A stretch of DNA of 41,959 bases from Azolla pinnata (Eukaryota; Streptophyta; Polypodiopsida; Salviniales; Salviniaceae), in contig JBBBWG010031532.1 of the NCBI GenBank assembly GCA_037176905.1, forward strand, positions 1 to 41,959. The letters run 5' to 3'. The position numbers were made by a program, and so were the translations under genes. Numbering within the stretch: the stretch's first letter is position 1; each line of letters begins with the position of its first letter. Shown here piece after piece: positions 30,810 to 41,849 of this stretch. The notes beneath the pieces were generated by a model. It ran no database searches. It saw nothing but the letters and a program-made list of their open reading frames with translations, and had not been told where the DNA came from.

Positions 30810-31075
30810 CCCAAAGACCGTATATGCTGGACCGTATATTCTGCGACCGTATATGCTGGACCGTATACCTTGCTACCATATACCCTTACCCCTTTGCCCT
30901 TGGATAGCGCACGCTCGACCGTATACATTGCCATCGCGTACGCTCTCTATGTACATGCCCCTGCGATCTCCCTACATTCTTTATTCATCGTATATGCTGT
31001 GTATATTGTGCAGTCAGATCTGCGGCCCTTCTATATATGTTGCGTTGCTTGATGTACCGTATACTGTCACGGATG
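30810..31075. repeat. CCGTATA-motif cluster, left block
   Basis: GACCGTATATGCTGGACCGTATA and close variants recur at 10-25 bp spacing. The same CCGTATA/CGTATAC word recurs in a second block at 32440-33135. No fixed period in this block. Confidence 0.6.
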
Positions 31076-32435
31076 AGTAGAGCAGAGCTGGAAAGGGACG
31101 GGAGACGCGATGTATTGAGACATAGAAGAGACAAGGGGGTTGGTGATGTGAGCTGAACCCGGGATCTTGTGACTGGCGTTGTTTGTCTGTTCGGGAGGAT
31201 TGGAACCGTTTCTAAGTAGTCGACTCCCATAGGTGGGCTTGTGGATCTACTAATTAATGATGAAGCAGTAATGGAGAAGATTAGAGAAGAGTAGGATGGA
31301 TTAAGGGTGATCAACCACACCAACTACCATCAAGCGAATGACTAAAAATGAATCTAAAGTACTTGTGCCACATAATATTAGCTTAGATTATATCTCAGAA
31401 GTTAACAAGCGTGGATTTGATAACAAAGACCGCAACCTTACCAACAGAGTCTTTACGTCATCTTGGGATGTTGTAAGGAGGTAGTTGGTCCCCTTTGTAC
31501 AGGTCAACTCTTAGGGCTCCTTGACAACTAGGTATGTTTACACCTGTTCAATGACTAATGCGGGTTTGTCCGAGCCGTATGATAATCCATTTCTCATTTA
31601 TCTTACCCTTAAACCATTCAAATTAGCCTTATAGATTTGATGGCTCCCTAAGGTTATGCCCATAACCTCGCAGATCAAAGAATCACATTGAGAGCTATTT
31701 CGCTGCATTGCGTTATGGTATATCTAGACATCACGTTGTAATGTGATGCCTGAAGAAGCTCGGGAAACGCTTAAAGAGATGGTTAAAAGAGTTTGGACGA
31801 AGGCATGTCATACTTTAAAACGTCAACATGGCAATATCCTCGATGACTCGGATGCAGGCATACTCAGAAAGATTGGCGTTCTTGAAGAAATGGGAGGACT
31901 TCAGAATTTTTACATGCTAGTTCCTGAATTTAACAAGGAAATTTTCAGTGCCAAAATGGATATTTCTAGTAGAATTCAGACGATAATTTGTTGGTTCTCA
32001 ACAAACATGTCATGTAAAGCAAAGCGTAAGGCTTCGTTGCAGGAATGCCGACAAACAAGTGGGCTTAACACTTTTGTAATTCTCTTTACCCACTAATGAA
32101 GTAGATATTTACGGAGGGAAAAAAACTACTCATTCATCTAGATTAGGATTAAGGTGAACCCTTATATTTTTTATACATGAACTTCTTGAACCTACTTATT
32201 GTGGCGATGTTCAACCTACCAACACACAAACACGAGAGGAAAATACGAATTCAATGCAATGCTTACAAAACGTTAAAGAACAAATGTCATGGCGCATTGC
32301 CTTGTGGGATTATTGGAGATTGTAGGTAATTAGCTTTCCTTAATTTGCCCTATTGTCGAAACTAACGTGCAATTAAGATAAGAAAATGAGCTAATTACAC
32401 GCTTCCACGATAACATCATTCAAGGATTACAACAC
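31076..32435. other. Unique segment between the two CCGTATA blocks
   Basis: About 1.36 kb without the CCGTATA motif. It contains the 117-codon frame described separately and the phrase GAACCCGGGATCTTGTGACT near 31155, reminiscent of repeat or tRNA-derived sequence. No transposase, LTR or terminal inverted repeat was found. Confidence 0.35.
31743..32096 (+). CDS. Orphan open frame, 117 aa, no family recognised
   Basis: Encodes MMPEEARETLKEMVKRVW at its start, then a mixed charged and hydrophobic protein without low-complexity bias, with predicted helix-rich texture in the first 60 residues. I recognise no domain, and no signal peptide or membrane segment is evident. An ATG immediately follows in-frame stops. 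It could be a real small gene, an exon, or a piece of a decayed mobile element. Its composition is more protein-like than the shadow frames nearby, which is the only support. Confidence 0.2.
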   Translation: MMPEEARETLKEMVKRVWTKACHTLKRQHGNILDDSDAGILRKIGVLEEMGGLQNFYMLVPEFNKEIFSAKMDISSRIQTIICWFSTNMSCKAKRKASLQECRQTSGLNTFVILFTH

Positions 32436-32439
32436 ACAA

Positions 32440-32830
32440 TGTATACATACGTATACAGGCTGCATCCCAACTCAGGGCATTAACATATTGGAATTTGGGA
32501 TGCTGATAAGCGACCTGCCTCGATAAACAAGTGCACAGTTGCCGTGAGGAACGTATGTATACATGGCCGTATACAGATGCCATGAGAACAACATACATAC
32601 ATATATATATGTACACGGACGTGATGAGCATCGTATACGCTCGGGTGATAAATGCAGCAATCTGATGTACACAGACTCGACGAGAATCGTGGATACATAC
32701 GGGCGCTGATGACACGTAGAGAGCACTTGATGAGCACTGTATTTTCATGCGTACTACGAGTACGGATGTATTTGTCAGCAATAAATCGAAGAAGTAGAAA
32801 TAGATCGTATGTGGATGCGTATGTAGGTAT
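32440..32830. repeat. CGTATAC/ACGTATGTATAC-rich sequence, right block
   Basis: Dispersed GTATACAT, CGTATAC and ATACATAC words with weak dyad symmetry. This is the eroded edge of the 51-bp array that follows. Open frames on both strands reflect repeat composition. Confidence 0.5.
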
Positions 32831-33075
32831 TTGATGCCTCATGAGGAGATACGGACCGTATGTGGAAGCGTATGTAGGTATTTGATGCCTCATGAGGAGA
32901 TACGGACCGTATGTAGAAGCGTATGTAGGTATTTGATGCCTCATGAGGAGATACGGACCGCATGTGGAAGCGTATGTAGGTATTTGATGCCTCATGAGGA
33001 GATACGGACCGTATGTGGATGCGTATGTAGGTATTTGATGCCTCACGTAGGGCACACGGACCGTACGTGGATGCG
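32820..33075 (+). repeat. 51-bp tandem repeat, five copies
   Basis: GATGCCTCATGAGGAGATAC followed by GGACCGTATGTGGAAGCGTATG begins at 32833, 32884, 32935, 32986 and 33037: a strict 51-bp period with one to three differences per unit. Fifty-one is a multiple of three, so frames stay open on both strands (17-residue peptide repeats). It ends about 140 bp before the RNI-like gene start. Confidence 0.95.
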
Positions 33076-33213
33076 TACGTATGTATTCGATCCTATACGG
33101 ACCGTACGTGGACGTGCCTATACGGCGCCGTATACCTGTGCTTGTGCGGCGGTGCGGAAAGACGAATTCAGGAGTGCGAGCTCATGGAGCATGGCGATCT
33201 CTCCTGACGATCC

Positions 33214-36200
33214 ATGGAGGAAGCAGCTCAGAGTCTCTCCACAGGTCTCTCTTTCTCTCTCTCTCCTCCATCGTCCGGAATTTATAGCATGGCTTCCTTC
33301 TGTCCCTTCGATTTGTTTCTCTTCTTCGATCGCGCTTGTTTGTACGTGCTTATGCCTTTGCCGTTGCAGAAATGGAGGTCGGATCCCAGCCTGAGAGGAT
33401 GAGAAGGAGCCTCCTCCATCTCTGCTTGGGCGTGCTCGGCCGCCACTTCGAAGATATCATGGAAGATCTGGACTCCATAGCTCCTTTCTTGCCCGCTCCC
33501 ATTAAGGTTAGCAATGACATCCCTTCCTACCTTCCATTTTTCTTTACTGCAGAAATTCGAATTATGCTCATTGAAAGCGTACCTATGGTTTGCAATATGG
33601 AGATGTGTAGAAAGGCGTAGTATCTTTGTAGACTCTCAGTGTATTGGTAATTTTAGATGTTGAGATGTAATCCTGCTGCAAAATCTGAGTGTTTTGGTAG
33701 GGTTATTATGTTCATAAAAGGTGTGATGATAGTTGTTACAAGTAGGGGATGATCTGCAAAGCTCAATAATTGCCCTGCAGATGATTAGAGAGGATGAACT
33801 TTTGTAAGTTTTAGATGCGAATGTTTAGATGGTGAGCTTGGAGTCATAAAAAGTTTGAGAATCTAAATCATTGGCACGTGATTAAACTAGAATTCTAGAA
33901 AGTGGCGGCCTTTAGAATATTTTGAAAATGATTTGAAATGAACATGAAATGGCAGAAAACTAGAAATCCGAGATAAGTACAAAATGTCCAGACAATATGG
34001 GAAGTAGCAAGAAGGTCGGAAAATTCCAAGGAAGTAAGTAACAAATGATTAGAGTCTTAAAATCAGAGTAAAGAGTAGAATTCTGGGCTTTATTCTGCTT
34101 GTGGTAGTCCTTTTTTTATGGCTGTTCATTTTCTCAATTAAGTAGAGGGATGATTTTCCATGGAGGTGGCTCAGCAACTCAAGGCAATAAACGTGGTCCT
34201 GTCCTTCCCTTAATTCTCGTCATGAAATATGCAATGTCAGATGTGCTGGGCAAGGTTTTGAATTGATATTAGGTTTTTCGATAGTTTGGAACATGAAGGA
34301 CATTTGTCAAGACAAGTGAGAGATTCAGCTGAACACCTCTTATGCTTTCTACTGTAGTTAATGAGCCATTTTCCGTGACAACTTTCCCTGTGCTAAGGCT
34401 TAGACTATATGTGGTAAACAGAGCTGATTGGTGAGCCGTTTGATTGGTGGATGTGCTACTTAGACTATATGTGGTAAACAGAGTTGATTGGTGGGCCGTT
34501 AGATTGGTGGCTCTTGAATCTATGATTCAAAACTTGTCTTGAATCATAAGTCCAATGGAGAAGGAAACAGAACTTAATGTGTCAGCATGTTTCTACCTGA
34601 TATTTTCCATTTGATTAAGTTCTTCCATTTGACTGTGTCTGGTCCTTATTTGGTCATGCAACAACAGTCACATGAGAATGACCACTTTTTTCTGAGGGCT
34701 GTACGTGAATTCCCTGGTATATCCTGTAGTTTCTAGCATTTCCCTCTAGTGCATTGTCGTTTTCCATAATAGCTACAAAATGTATTGTCCTTGTTGATAG
34801 GATTCTGATTATGCATTACTTCTCCCATGTCTTGACATCATAGTTGACCCATTAGTGTTTCATGTCAAGCATCATAGCTCATCAACTTTTTTCACTAAGG
34901 AAACTGAAATGACCTCATTAAGTATCGAAATTTTTCCTTTATGGAGTATCCATTTTGAACCTGGTCAAATTTCTTATCACTGCCAGCTATGAAGTTATAG
35001 ATTCAGTCAATTTGTGTGAGTTTTCTTACAGTGGCAACATCATCTATACACTTCATCTTTCCACAAGCTTTTCAGCTCATTGACATATTCAGTGATTGTT
35101 TTATTGACTTACTTTGTTAACATTGCACATACTCTTAGATTTATGTGGTTGGAACCTTGTTTAAATAGTGTGAATAGCTTGAAACCACATTTTACATGGT
35201 TTAGCAGTTTAAATGGCTCAGACAGCTCAATTATTTCAGCTTCATGGATTCATGGTTGGCTTGGTTCGGTTTCATTGTTTGAGGGTTTGAGTTAATTCAG
35301 TTTAAGTTCCAAACATTTTAACGGTTTGGTTTGAGCCTCCCAAAACCAAACTGAACTGGTGCCACTGAGCTCCAGAGCCTCACCATGATCTTCATCCGAT
35401 TTAAAAGATTTTGGATCACCCCTCCTTTGATCCATTTTCAAGTTTTTCTTGAGTAAGTGTGCAAACTGCCTTCGACCATTTGGAATAGTGCTTGTCCTTT
35501 AATCGATTGGCAGCTGGAATAGCTGGTTCATGCAGTTGACATATTTGAAATAATTCACAGGTGCACTGTTTGCATTAACATCTTCAAATCACAAGTAACC
35601 CAAGCTAGAAGCAAGGAGATGAAAAAGTTCAACAGGAGGCAATAAAGGCCTCAAAAATTATCTACAGAAATTGACATAAAGGAAGGAACTTCAGCTAACC
35701 ATGAGTTGATGTACAAGAAGAAACTCTTAGTTATGAGAGCGGATGAGATAGTCCTTCAAATATGAAGAAAGATTCAGCTATGAAGGCTGACGGAGTCTTT
35801 CAATAGTGAAGGCTGATATACAAGAAGAAACTCTTTAACTACAAGGGCGATGAGGGAAGGGTTTAAAGAAAAATGAAGGCTCTGATACCATCCAGAAGTT
35901 CAGAAAGAAAAAGAAGAAGATATAAAAATTCCACTATTTTTGTCTATGGAGAAAAGCCCTCCTTCCATACAAATGACACATTCTCAAATCAGAAACTGTT
36001 ATAAACGCAAATTACAATGAAAAATTCACACTTTTATGAAGAGGAAAGCAGAGCCACATGCTCAGAGATGGATGCAAGGAGGGAAATCCAAATTTTGTTG
36101 CATTTGATGAAGAAGATTGTTTCAAGATAGTGTGGCTTAGTAACTCCGTGATGCTAGAAATCAGTGACACATGTGTGAGTCTTCCTTCCTACAATAAGTG

Positions 36201-39200
36201 TTGTCTGGGGTGCAATTAAACATACTTATCTAAAGTCCCATGATGAATTCCAGATAAGAATAGGAGTTCTGTAAGCAACACAAAGTGGTAGTACTATTAT
36301 TCCATATTGTTCAATGAGTTAAAAGCTCCTGGCAAGAACTGGATCACTATTGGTAGATGGTGACAAGATGCACATTTAACATTTGTTGAATGCCGTTGTA
36401 CATATGACTTCCTTGCAAGTTTTGATAAGGGTTTTTGTGAAGTTTGACTACAAATACTTTGCAGAGAAGTACTTATACCAGTAAGTGAAATAATATCAGT
36501 CATTCTTGGTTATGGATTGTGATGCTTGACACAAAAACAATCAATGAGTCACTAATGATGTCCAGAAATGGAAGAAGTAACAACCAAAATCTGAAGCATG
36601 ACAAATATTGTTCAGTGGAGACATCAACCTTGTCCATCATAGGAGATATCCAATTAAGTTTTTCGCTATGCTAAACAGCCCCTTTAAGTTCCTAAGCTAT
36701 CTTTAAACTTAATATTACACATGTTATTTAGTTCACGGTGATGTGTAGGATCCATCCAAAATACCCAATAGTTTTGGAGCATGTCAGTTCATATGGTTTG
36801 TTGATGAGTGATATGGATGTTTCTGTCAAGAAACAAAGTAATAGTGTTACCCAATTAAGAATCAAAATTTTGTAGGAATTAAAAAATTTAGATGTGATAA
36901 TGCAGAAGACGATTTTTAACAAGGGGGGGATAACCCATGAGACTTCATACATGAGCGATTAGCAATCACAGAATACTTATGCAAAACTGTGAGAAGTGGC
37001 TGTAAGGAGAATAAAGACTTTAGCAAACTAAAATCTGCATGATTTTTGTGACTTGTTCACTAAATGCAGATCTAAGATTCTTACAACTGGGTTATAGACA
37101 TCCAGTCCTTGACAGGGTTCGTTCTTGGCAGCAATCAGCTGTGACAAATATCTCTGACATATCCTCAAACGGATAGATCCCGGATTGGCATAGCTTGCAA
37201 TTCATGCATCCAAAGTGCATTTGTTTTTTCTTCATATATTCCTCAGTATGACAGCTTTCTAAAATAATTTTGTAGGAGGGAGCAATTAATTTAAGGTGAA
37301 TAAGAGGAATCTACTTTATTCCAGAGCTAAAGCTATCAATTGCATTTTGTTCTTCTGTGCTTTTAGTTGTGGTTGGTAGCCTTTGCATGTTCTCAAAGGA
37401 TATAATTTATTTACTGTATATCATATTTCCTGAACTTGAGTGTACTTTCTTTGTTCTAAGCAGCAGATTTATGTCTTTGTGACATAAATCAAGGTTAATA
37501 GGAGAAATTCTCTATACCCTCGCGTTTTATGAAGATTTTAGTTTTGGCTGATGTCTTATACATCATCTCATAAGACGATGTCTCAATTGGCTTTTTCTTT
37601 CAAGCGTGATTTTTTTGTATGGCGAACAAGTAAATATCTAATATCAAAATTGCTCATTTGAAGAGGATTTACTGAAGGATTAGATGCTGTTTCCTTTACA
37701 GATGTCACTTCTGGCAATTTCTCGTCGGAGAGGATTACTAACAAATGAGGTTCTACTTTCTCTTGCTGATGAATCTTGGGAGATGCTTGACGTTTCTGGA
37801 TCAATGGTTACTGACCTTGGTCTGGAGGAAGTATCAATGAAGTGCCATGGAATGAAGGCATTAGATATCAGGTAGAATTCTTAAATTTTTAGATCTTTAT
37901 TTGCAATTCGGTACTATATCATAATGCTATCACCACCACAAAACAAATCAACTTATTAGAGATGAAAACCATGGTTGGGATCTGATCAGTTTGTGTTTTT
38001 CCTTTTCTATCTTATAATATGTTTTGATCTGTTTATGTTGCATGGCTAGCTATGTAAGTTTTTTTCCTTTAATATTTTATGGGCGTAATGCAATACTCTC
38101 ATTGTTCGTTTGAAAGCTTCTACTGGGGGAGCACATTGTGATAGAAGGCAAAGCATTGTGCTGCTCAAACTCTCTAACTGTTTTTGGACAAAATATACAC
38201 TAAACTATGCACTCCACGAGTCCCATAAAAGACAATGTAATCTAAGTCATCTAGAAACAACGATTTGTGTAGTAGACAATGACATGAATCATTTATTGGT
38301 GTGTAGTTTCCCCCTCTGGATAAGATAACAAAGAGTGTAATCTAAGTCAACTAGAAACAACTGTTTGGGTAGTAGACAATCGGATGAACATTTTTTTATG
38401 TGTGGTTTCCCCCTTTGGAGAATATGTACTCTAACAAAGAGTCTGTGATCTAAGTCATCTAGAAACAATGGTTTTGGGTAGTAGACAATGGGATAGACTA
38501 ACATTTATTGGTGTGTGGGGGAGGAGAAGATGGTTTGGTAGTTGAGTGCAACATGTGTAGCATAATCTGTAGGAGTGACCCTCAGAAACAATGCTTTAGA
38601 TAGTAGAGAATGGGATGGGCTCTAACACTTGCTGCTTTCTCCCTTCGAAGAAGATGGTTTTCTGTCGAGTGCAACATGTGTAGCATGAGCCTGGACATCT
38701 TTTCCTCATCTGCAGTCGCAAAAAACCTCATTCACAAAAGGAAAAATATCAACAGATCGTGTAACAAGGGCATTGCATCCCATCTTTCCAACCATTTCTT
38801 GCACCAAATGGAAATACAAAATTTTTCTTTCTACGATTGATTCCTATATGATTCTCAGAAAGAGGCTTATATTGTTTATATTTTGACCCACGTATGTCGC
38901 CATACTATGCAACTTTCACTTGTTTGTGCTCAAAATATTTGTTGAAGATCTAATTTGATATGACAGTGCATGAGTTTGAGTTTACTGATTGTAACGATAT
39001 GTTTTTTGGCAGTCGCTGTAATAATCTTTCGGCATCATCTATCAAAGCCTTAGTTCGAAATTGTCCTAGTTTGCGTACTTTGAGATGTGGGTAAGAGTCA
39101 ACTGTTTCAAATACCGTATCACCACATATTTGAAATCCAATGTGCTAGAGACTTACATTGTGCAATGAAGATAAGATGAATTAGAGCTATAATATTACAT

Positions 39201-39892
39201 CACTATATCTTGTTTGATGCAGTGGCACTATATCTAGCGATGCTGCTGCAAAGGAATCCTTGCACTCTATTCTTCCAGGCCTTAATGCTGGAGCAGAAGC
39301 TGAGGACAGTTGGGAAGCATTAGAATTGAAGGAAATAGGAAGGGGTGCACAATCTTTGAGATGGCTCATTTGGGTAGGTACTACATCATGCTTGACATCT
39401 TAATGCACCTTAATGAAATTTGTCACATATGTAAGTCTGTCTGAACCAATATGAGGAGACTCTTGATTTGTTATGCAGCCTTCCATTGACAAAGATTCTC
39501 AGGAGCATTTGATCGGGGAGTGCCCTAAAATAGTTGTTAATCCAACATCATCTGCTGCCTCATTTAGGTTTTCTACTATTCCTTTGGAGGCTTTATCCGA
39601 GTTTGAGCTTGATAGACCTGCTGTGATGGGTATAGACCCAGTGACGTGGGCAGACAAGGTTGAGACTAAGGGCTTGCCTGTTGCCATGACAATAGACACG
39701 AAACTAGCAGCCCTTTCCATTGCCGAGCGCTTCAAGCTTGCTTTTGTCGAGAGAGACGAACGACTGGCTCCAAAGAGGGCGAAGAATTTAAGACAAAATC
39801 AACGGCGAGCTGCAAAAGCATGGCTGTCATCAGATACAGATGCAAAAGCGGTTGTTCTAGCAGGATTTGTGCAGAAGACGCTGAGGAAGTAA
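33214..39892 (+). CDS. RNI-like leucine-rich repeat protein, 6 exons, 326 aa
   Basis: Exons 33214-33244, 33370-33506, 37702-37871, 39013-39090, 39223-39373 and 39479-39892 join in phase. The product begins with a helical region (LLHLCLGVLGRHFEDIMEDL), then AMN1/RNI-type leucine-rich repeats: EMLDVSGSMVTDLGLEEVSM, MKALDISRCNNLSASSIKAL and CPSLRTLRCGG. A conserved tail has SLRWLIWPSIDKDS, ECPKIVVNP, then a basic helix LAPKRAKNLRQNQRRAAKAW. Plants have an uncharacterised RNI-like superfamily protein with this architecture; LRRs of this class bind partner proteins, often in F-box complexes, but no F-box is evident here. The first exon is inferred: its ATG frame splices in phase to the second, which also has its own ATG at 33372. 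Intron 2 is 4.2 kb. Confidence 0.85.
34400..34520 (+). repeat. Direct tandem duplication in RNI-like intron 2
   Basis: CTTAGACTATATGTGGTAAA-CAGAGYTGATTGGTGRGCCGTT occurs twice in a row with a few differences. Confidence 0.8.
35879..35892 (-). mobile_element. Possible LTR-retrotransposon remnant (iMet-tRNA primer-binding site)
   Basis: The minus strand reads TGGTATCAGAGCC, the sequence complementary to the initiator-Met tRNA 3' end that marks the primer-binding site of many plant copia elements. On the minus strand, adjoining sequence toward 36000 would be LTR and sequence toward 35330 would be the gag leader. No LTR pair or coding domain was confirmed. Confidence 0.3.
37872..39012. repeat. 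RNI-like intron 3 with roughly 105-bp degenerate tandem repeats
   Basis: Units containing CTAAGTCATCTAGAAACAAC, then GTAGTAGACAATG, then TTTATTGGTGTGTGGTTTCC, recur at about 38240, 38340, 38450 and 38580. Spacing varies from 95 to 120 bp. Intron borders are GTAGAA and GGCAG. Confidence 0.8.
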
Positions 39893-40549
39893 AGTTAATT
39901 TTATGATCTCTATATGTTTATAGGGGATATAACTCTTGTCACAATTGTCGTCCTTGTAATATAGGTATAATAATAATTCTTCAAAGATCCGAAAGGTGTG
40001 ACAAGTTTTGATCAGCTGCCTGTATATGTCATACTTGTATAGTGTTTTGCGATACAATCGTGCTTCCAAACTGCACAGAGATGTAATTTTTATGTTTTAC
40101 CTACATGTCCATAAGAATCATTTTCACTCAAGTTATTGTAATTCAAGGGGTTTTCATACAGATTACGAATATGAAAAAACATCCTGCATATGCATAAGCA
40201 TCATTTGCAAGTTGGTGGAAGGGGGATTTCAAAATGCAGCAATGGTGCTAGTATATCAAACTTTGATTTGTTTGGTATCGTGGCTGATTGTTTTCTTTGT
40301 TCCTCCATTTTCCTAGCCTCAGGTGTACTGGTCGTTGAGAAATACTGCCATGAACTCTGGTACATTTCCCTTCTAGTCGTTACTTTGATTTGAATCAAAA
40401 TTTATATATACCGTCTGTGGTTAAATACTAACTTGTCGATTCTTAAACTTGAAATAGAACTCCCAAGCAATATAGTAAATACACCGATTCTGATTCATCT
40501 GTTACAAAATGTATATTATACATGTTGTGACTTATTCCAGAAACATGTT
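39893..40549. other. Convergent 3' regions of the RNI-like and metacaspase genes
   Basis: AT-rich, about 650 bp. Short frames at 40008-40398 show no domain. Probably holds both 3' UTRs. Confidence 0.5.
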
Positions 40550-41318
40550 CTACAGGTAAAATGGCATGTTAATATCAAATGGAGCTGAGGCAGTCAATTG
40601 CGGCTCCTGCAAGTATGCAACAAAGAGTCTGTGAGAGATTAATCTTGCCCTACAAACTTTTTATTTAGCAAAGAAATGGGAACATCACAATAACTACACA
40701 ATCAGAGCCTTGCACTCTTTGTCACAGTATGACGATCATACTAGATCAATGTGCAGGCCAATTGATCTCTTGTATTTATTTATATTCTGCAGAATAGCAC
40801 AAGCTGAACAAAGAAAAGTGAACGAGATGGATGGGTCTCATACCTGAACTTCTTGTCCTGTCAAGCTTCCACCCGTTAACAACATATCTATCAGCGAGGT
40901 GAGTGGACCACCGGAACCACCACTATTCCTACCTAATGCACTCTGAACATCATAGCGCATCGAATGCAGAAGCTCCATGTATGTTCTCGCCCTACCCCTT
41001 TCAATAGCTTGGATGAAACAGAAAGTCATGGCTCCAGTATAAGTGACTTGTGATAGAGCCTAGATGCACATCGATCGTCTTTATGTCAGTACCAATCATC
41101 CAAATTTATGCACATTTGAAACTTGAGGAAGCAAACTGTCATATGGAAACTGGAAGTTTGGAGAAGTAAAAGTCATACAGAGGTATCGGCTGACGTTTGC
41201 TTGTCATCACAACCGCTAAAGCAAAATGCTTCTCCGCCGCTGGTTCCTTGATTAGCACCACGTGTTCGATGATCTTCCCATGCATAATATCCTTGGCTGT
41301 CCAGCAAGATACACGACT
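40550..41318 (-). CDS. Type I metacaspase, C-terminal exons (partial)
   Basis: Three exons are clear on the minus strand: about 41318-41179 (ends ADTS), 41059-40845 and 40606-40550. They read YYAWEDHRTRG...GTSGGEAFCFSGCDDKQTSADTS, then ALSQVTYTGAMTFCFIQAIERG...SLIDMLLTGGS, then EPQLTASAPFDINMPFYL and a TAG stop. This is the p10-like end of type I plant metacaspases, Ca2+-dependent Arg/Lys-specific cysteine proteases in cell death and proteostasis. The SGCDDxQTSADT block is intact. The 5' edge of the first exon is uncertain: an in-frame TAA lies just upstream, so an acceptor must fall between about 41327 and 41299. The p20 part, with catalytic His and Cys, is not clearly visible in the window. 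Confidence 0.85.
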
Positions 41319-41574
41319 TGTTATTTGGAGGTTAGGGATTAGTTAGGAATGGCACTGGGATATGTATGAGGCCCATCCTCGATGGCGGAGAATTTCAGGC
41401 AGACGGAGCGACATAATGCTTATATTCGTTACAAGGAATATGAGTATGGGGAAGCTATTTGTATGGATGTGGAATGGTGACTTGTTATAGATTATATACC
41501 ATTTTCATGGCTATTGTTTGGTTTAGACCAACAATAATTGTGGAGATGCATGGTATGCAATCAATGCAATCACC

Positions 41575-41664
41575 GAAGAAGCCTTGCAGGAATGATTGCA
41601 GCAGTCGTCTATGATCAACTTCAGTGCAATAATTCCCAGGTTTGACTTCGATTCGTATGAAGCT
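41575..41664 (-). other. Possible metacaspase catalytic-cysteine exon, degenerate
   Basis: On the minus strand CATTCCAG precedes a short frame reading LGIIALKLIIDDCCNHSCKASS before a possible GTGATT donor. Spacing and hydrophobic pattern resemble the metacaspase segment that normally holds DACHSG, but the motif is disrupted. The match is only a few residues and may be chance. Confidence 0.2.
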
Positions 41665-41849
41665 GGAATGTTTTTTAAGTCTAGAATGTTAAAAAAGAGA
41701 TCCACGAGAATAAGTGATGGGCATGCCAGACAAAGGAGATGCAGATGAGAGGGAAACCACAAAACATCTGATCTGGGTCAGATCAGATCAGAAGCAACGC
41801 ATGATAAAGCACCTCGGATACAGAAGTAACCAAGTGTTCAGCTCCTTCA

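Larger units (their letters stand above)
33507..37701. other. 4.2-kb intron 2 of the RNI-like gene
   Basis: AT-rich, with donor GTTAGC and acceptor TTTACAG. It holds a 62-68 bp direct duplication at about 34400-34520 (CTTAGACTATATGTGGTAAA...) and a possible retrotransposon primer-binding site at 35879-35890. No exon with conserved residues was found, though a short one could be missed. Confidence 0.6.

Noticed and set aside
31140..31200. tRNA-like sequence around GAACCCGGGATC
   Set aside because: No cloverleaf or A-box could be built around it by eye.
32820..33075. CRISPR-like array
   Set aside because: Units are contiguous with no unique spacers and the DNA is a plant nuclear genome; it is a minisatellite.
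33183..33206. ATG at 33184 as the start of the RNI-like gene
   Set aside because: It reaches a TGA after seven codons, whereas the ATG at 33214 splices in phase with the next exon.
32831..33394. 187-aa + frame with 17-residue repeats as a repeat protein gene
   Set aside because: The peptide repeat is explained by the 51-bp satellite and the frame then runs through the RNI-like gene's first exons in the wrong frame.
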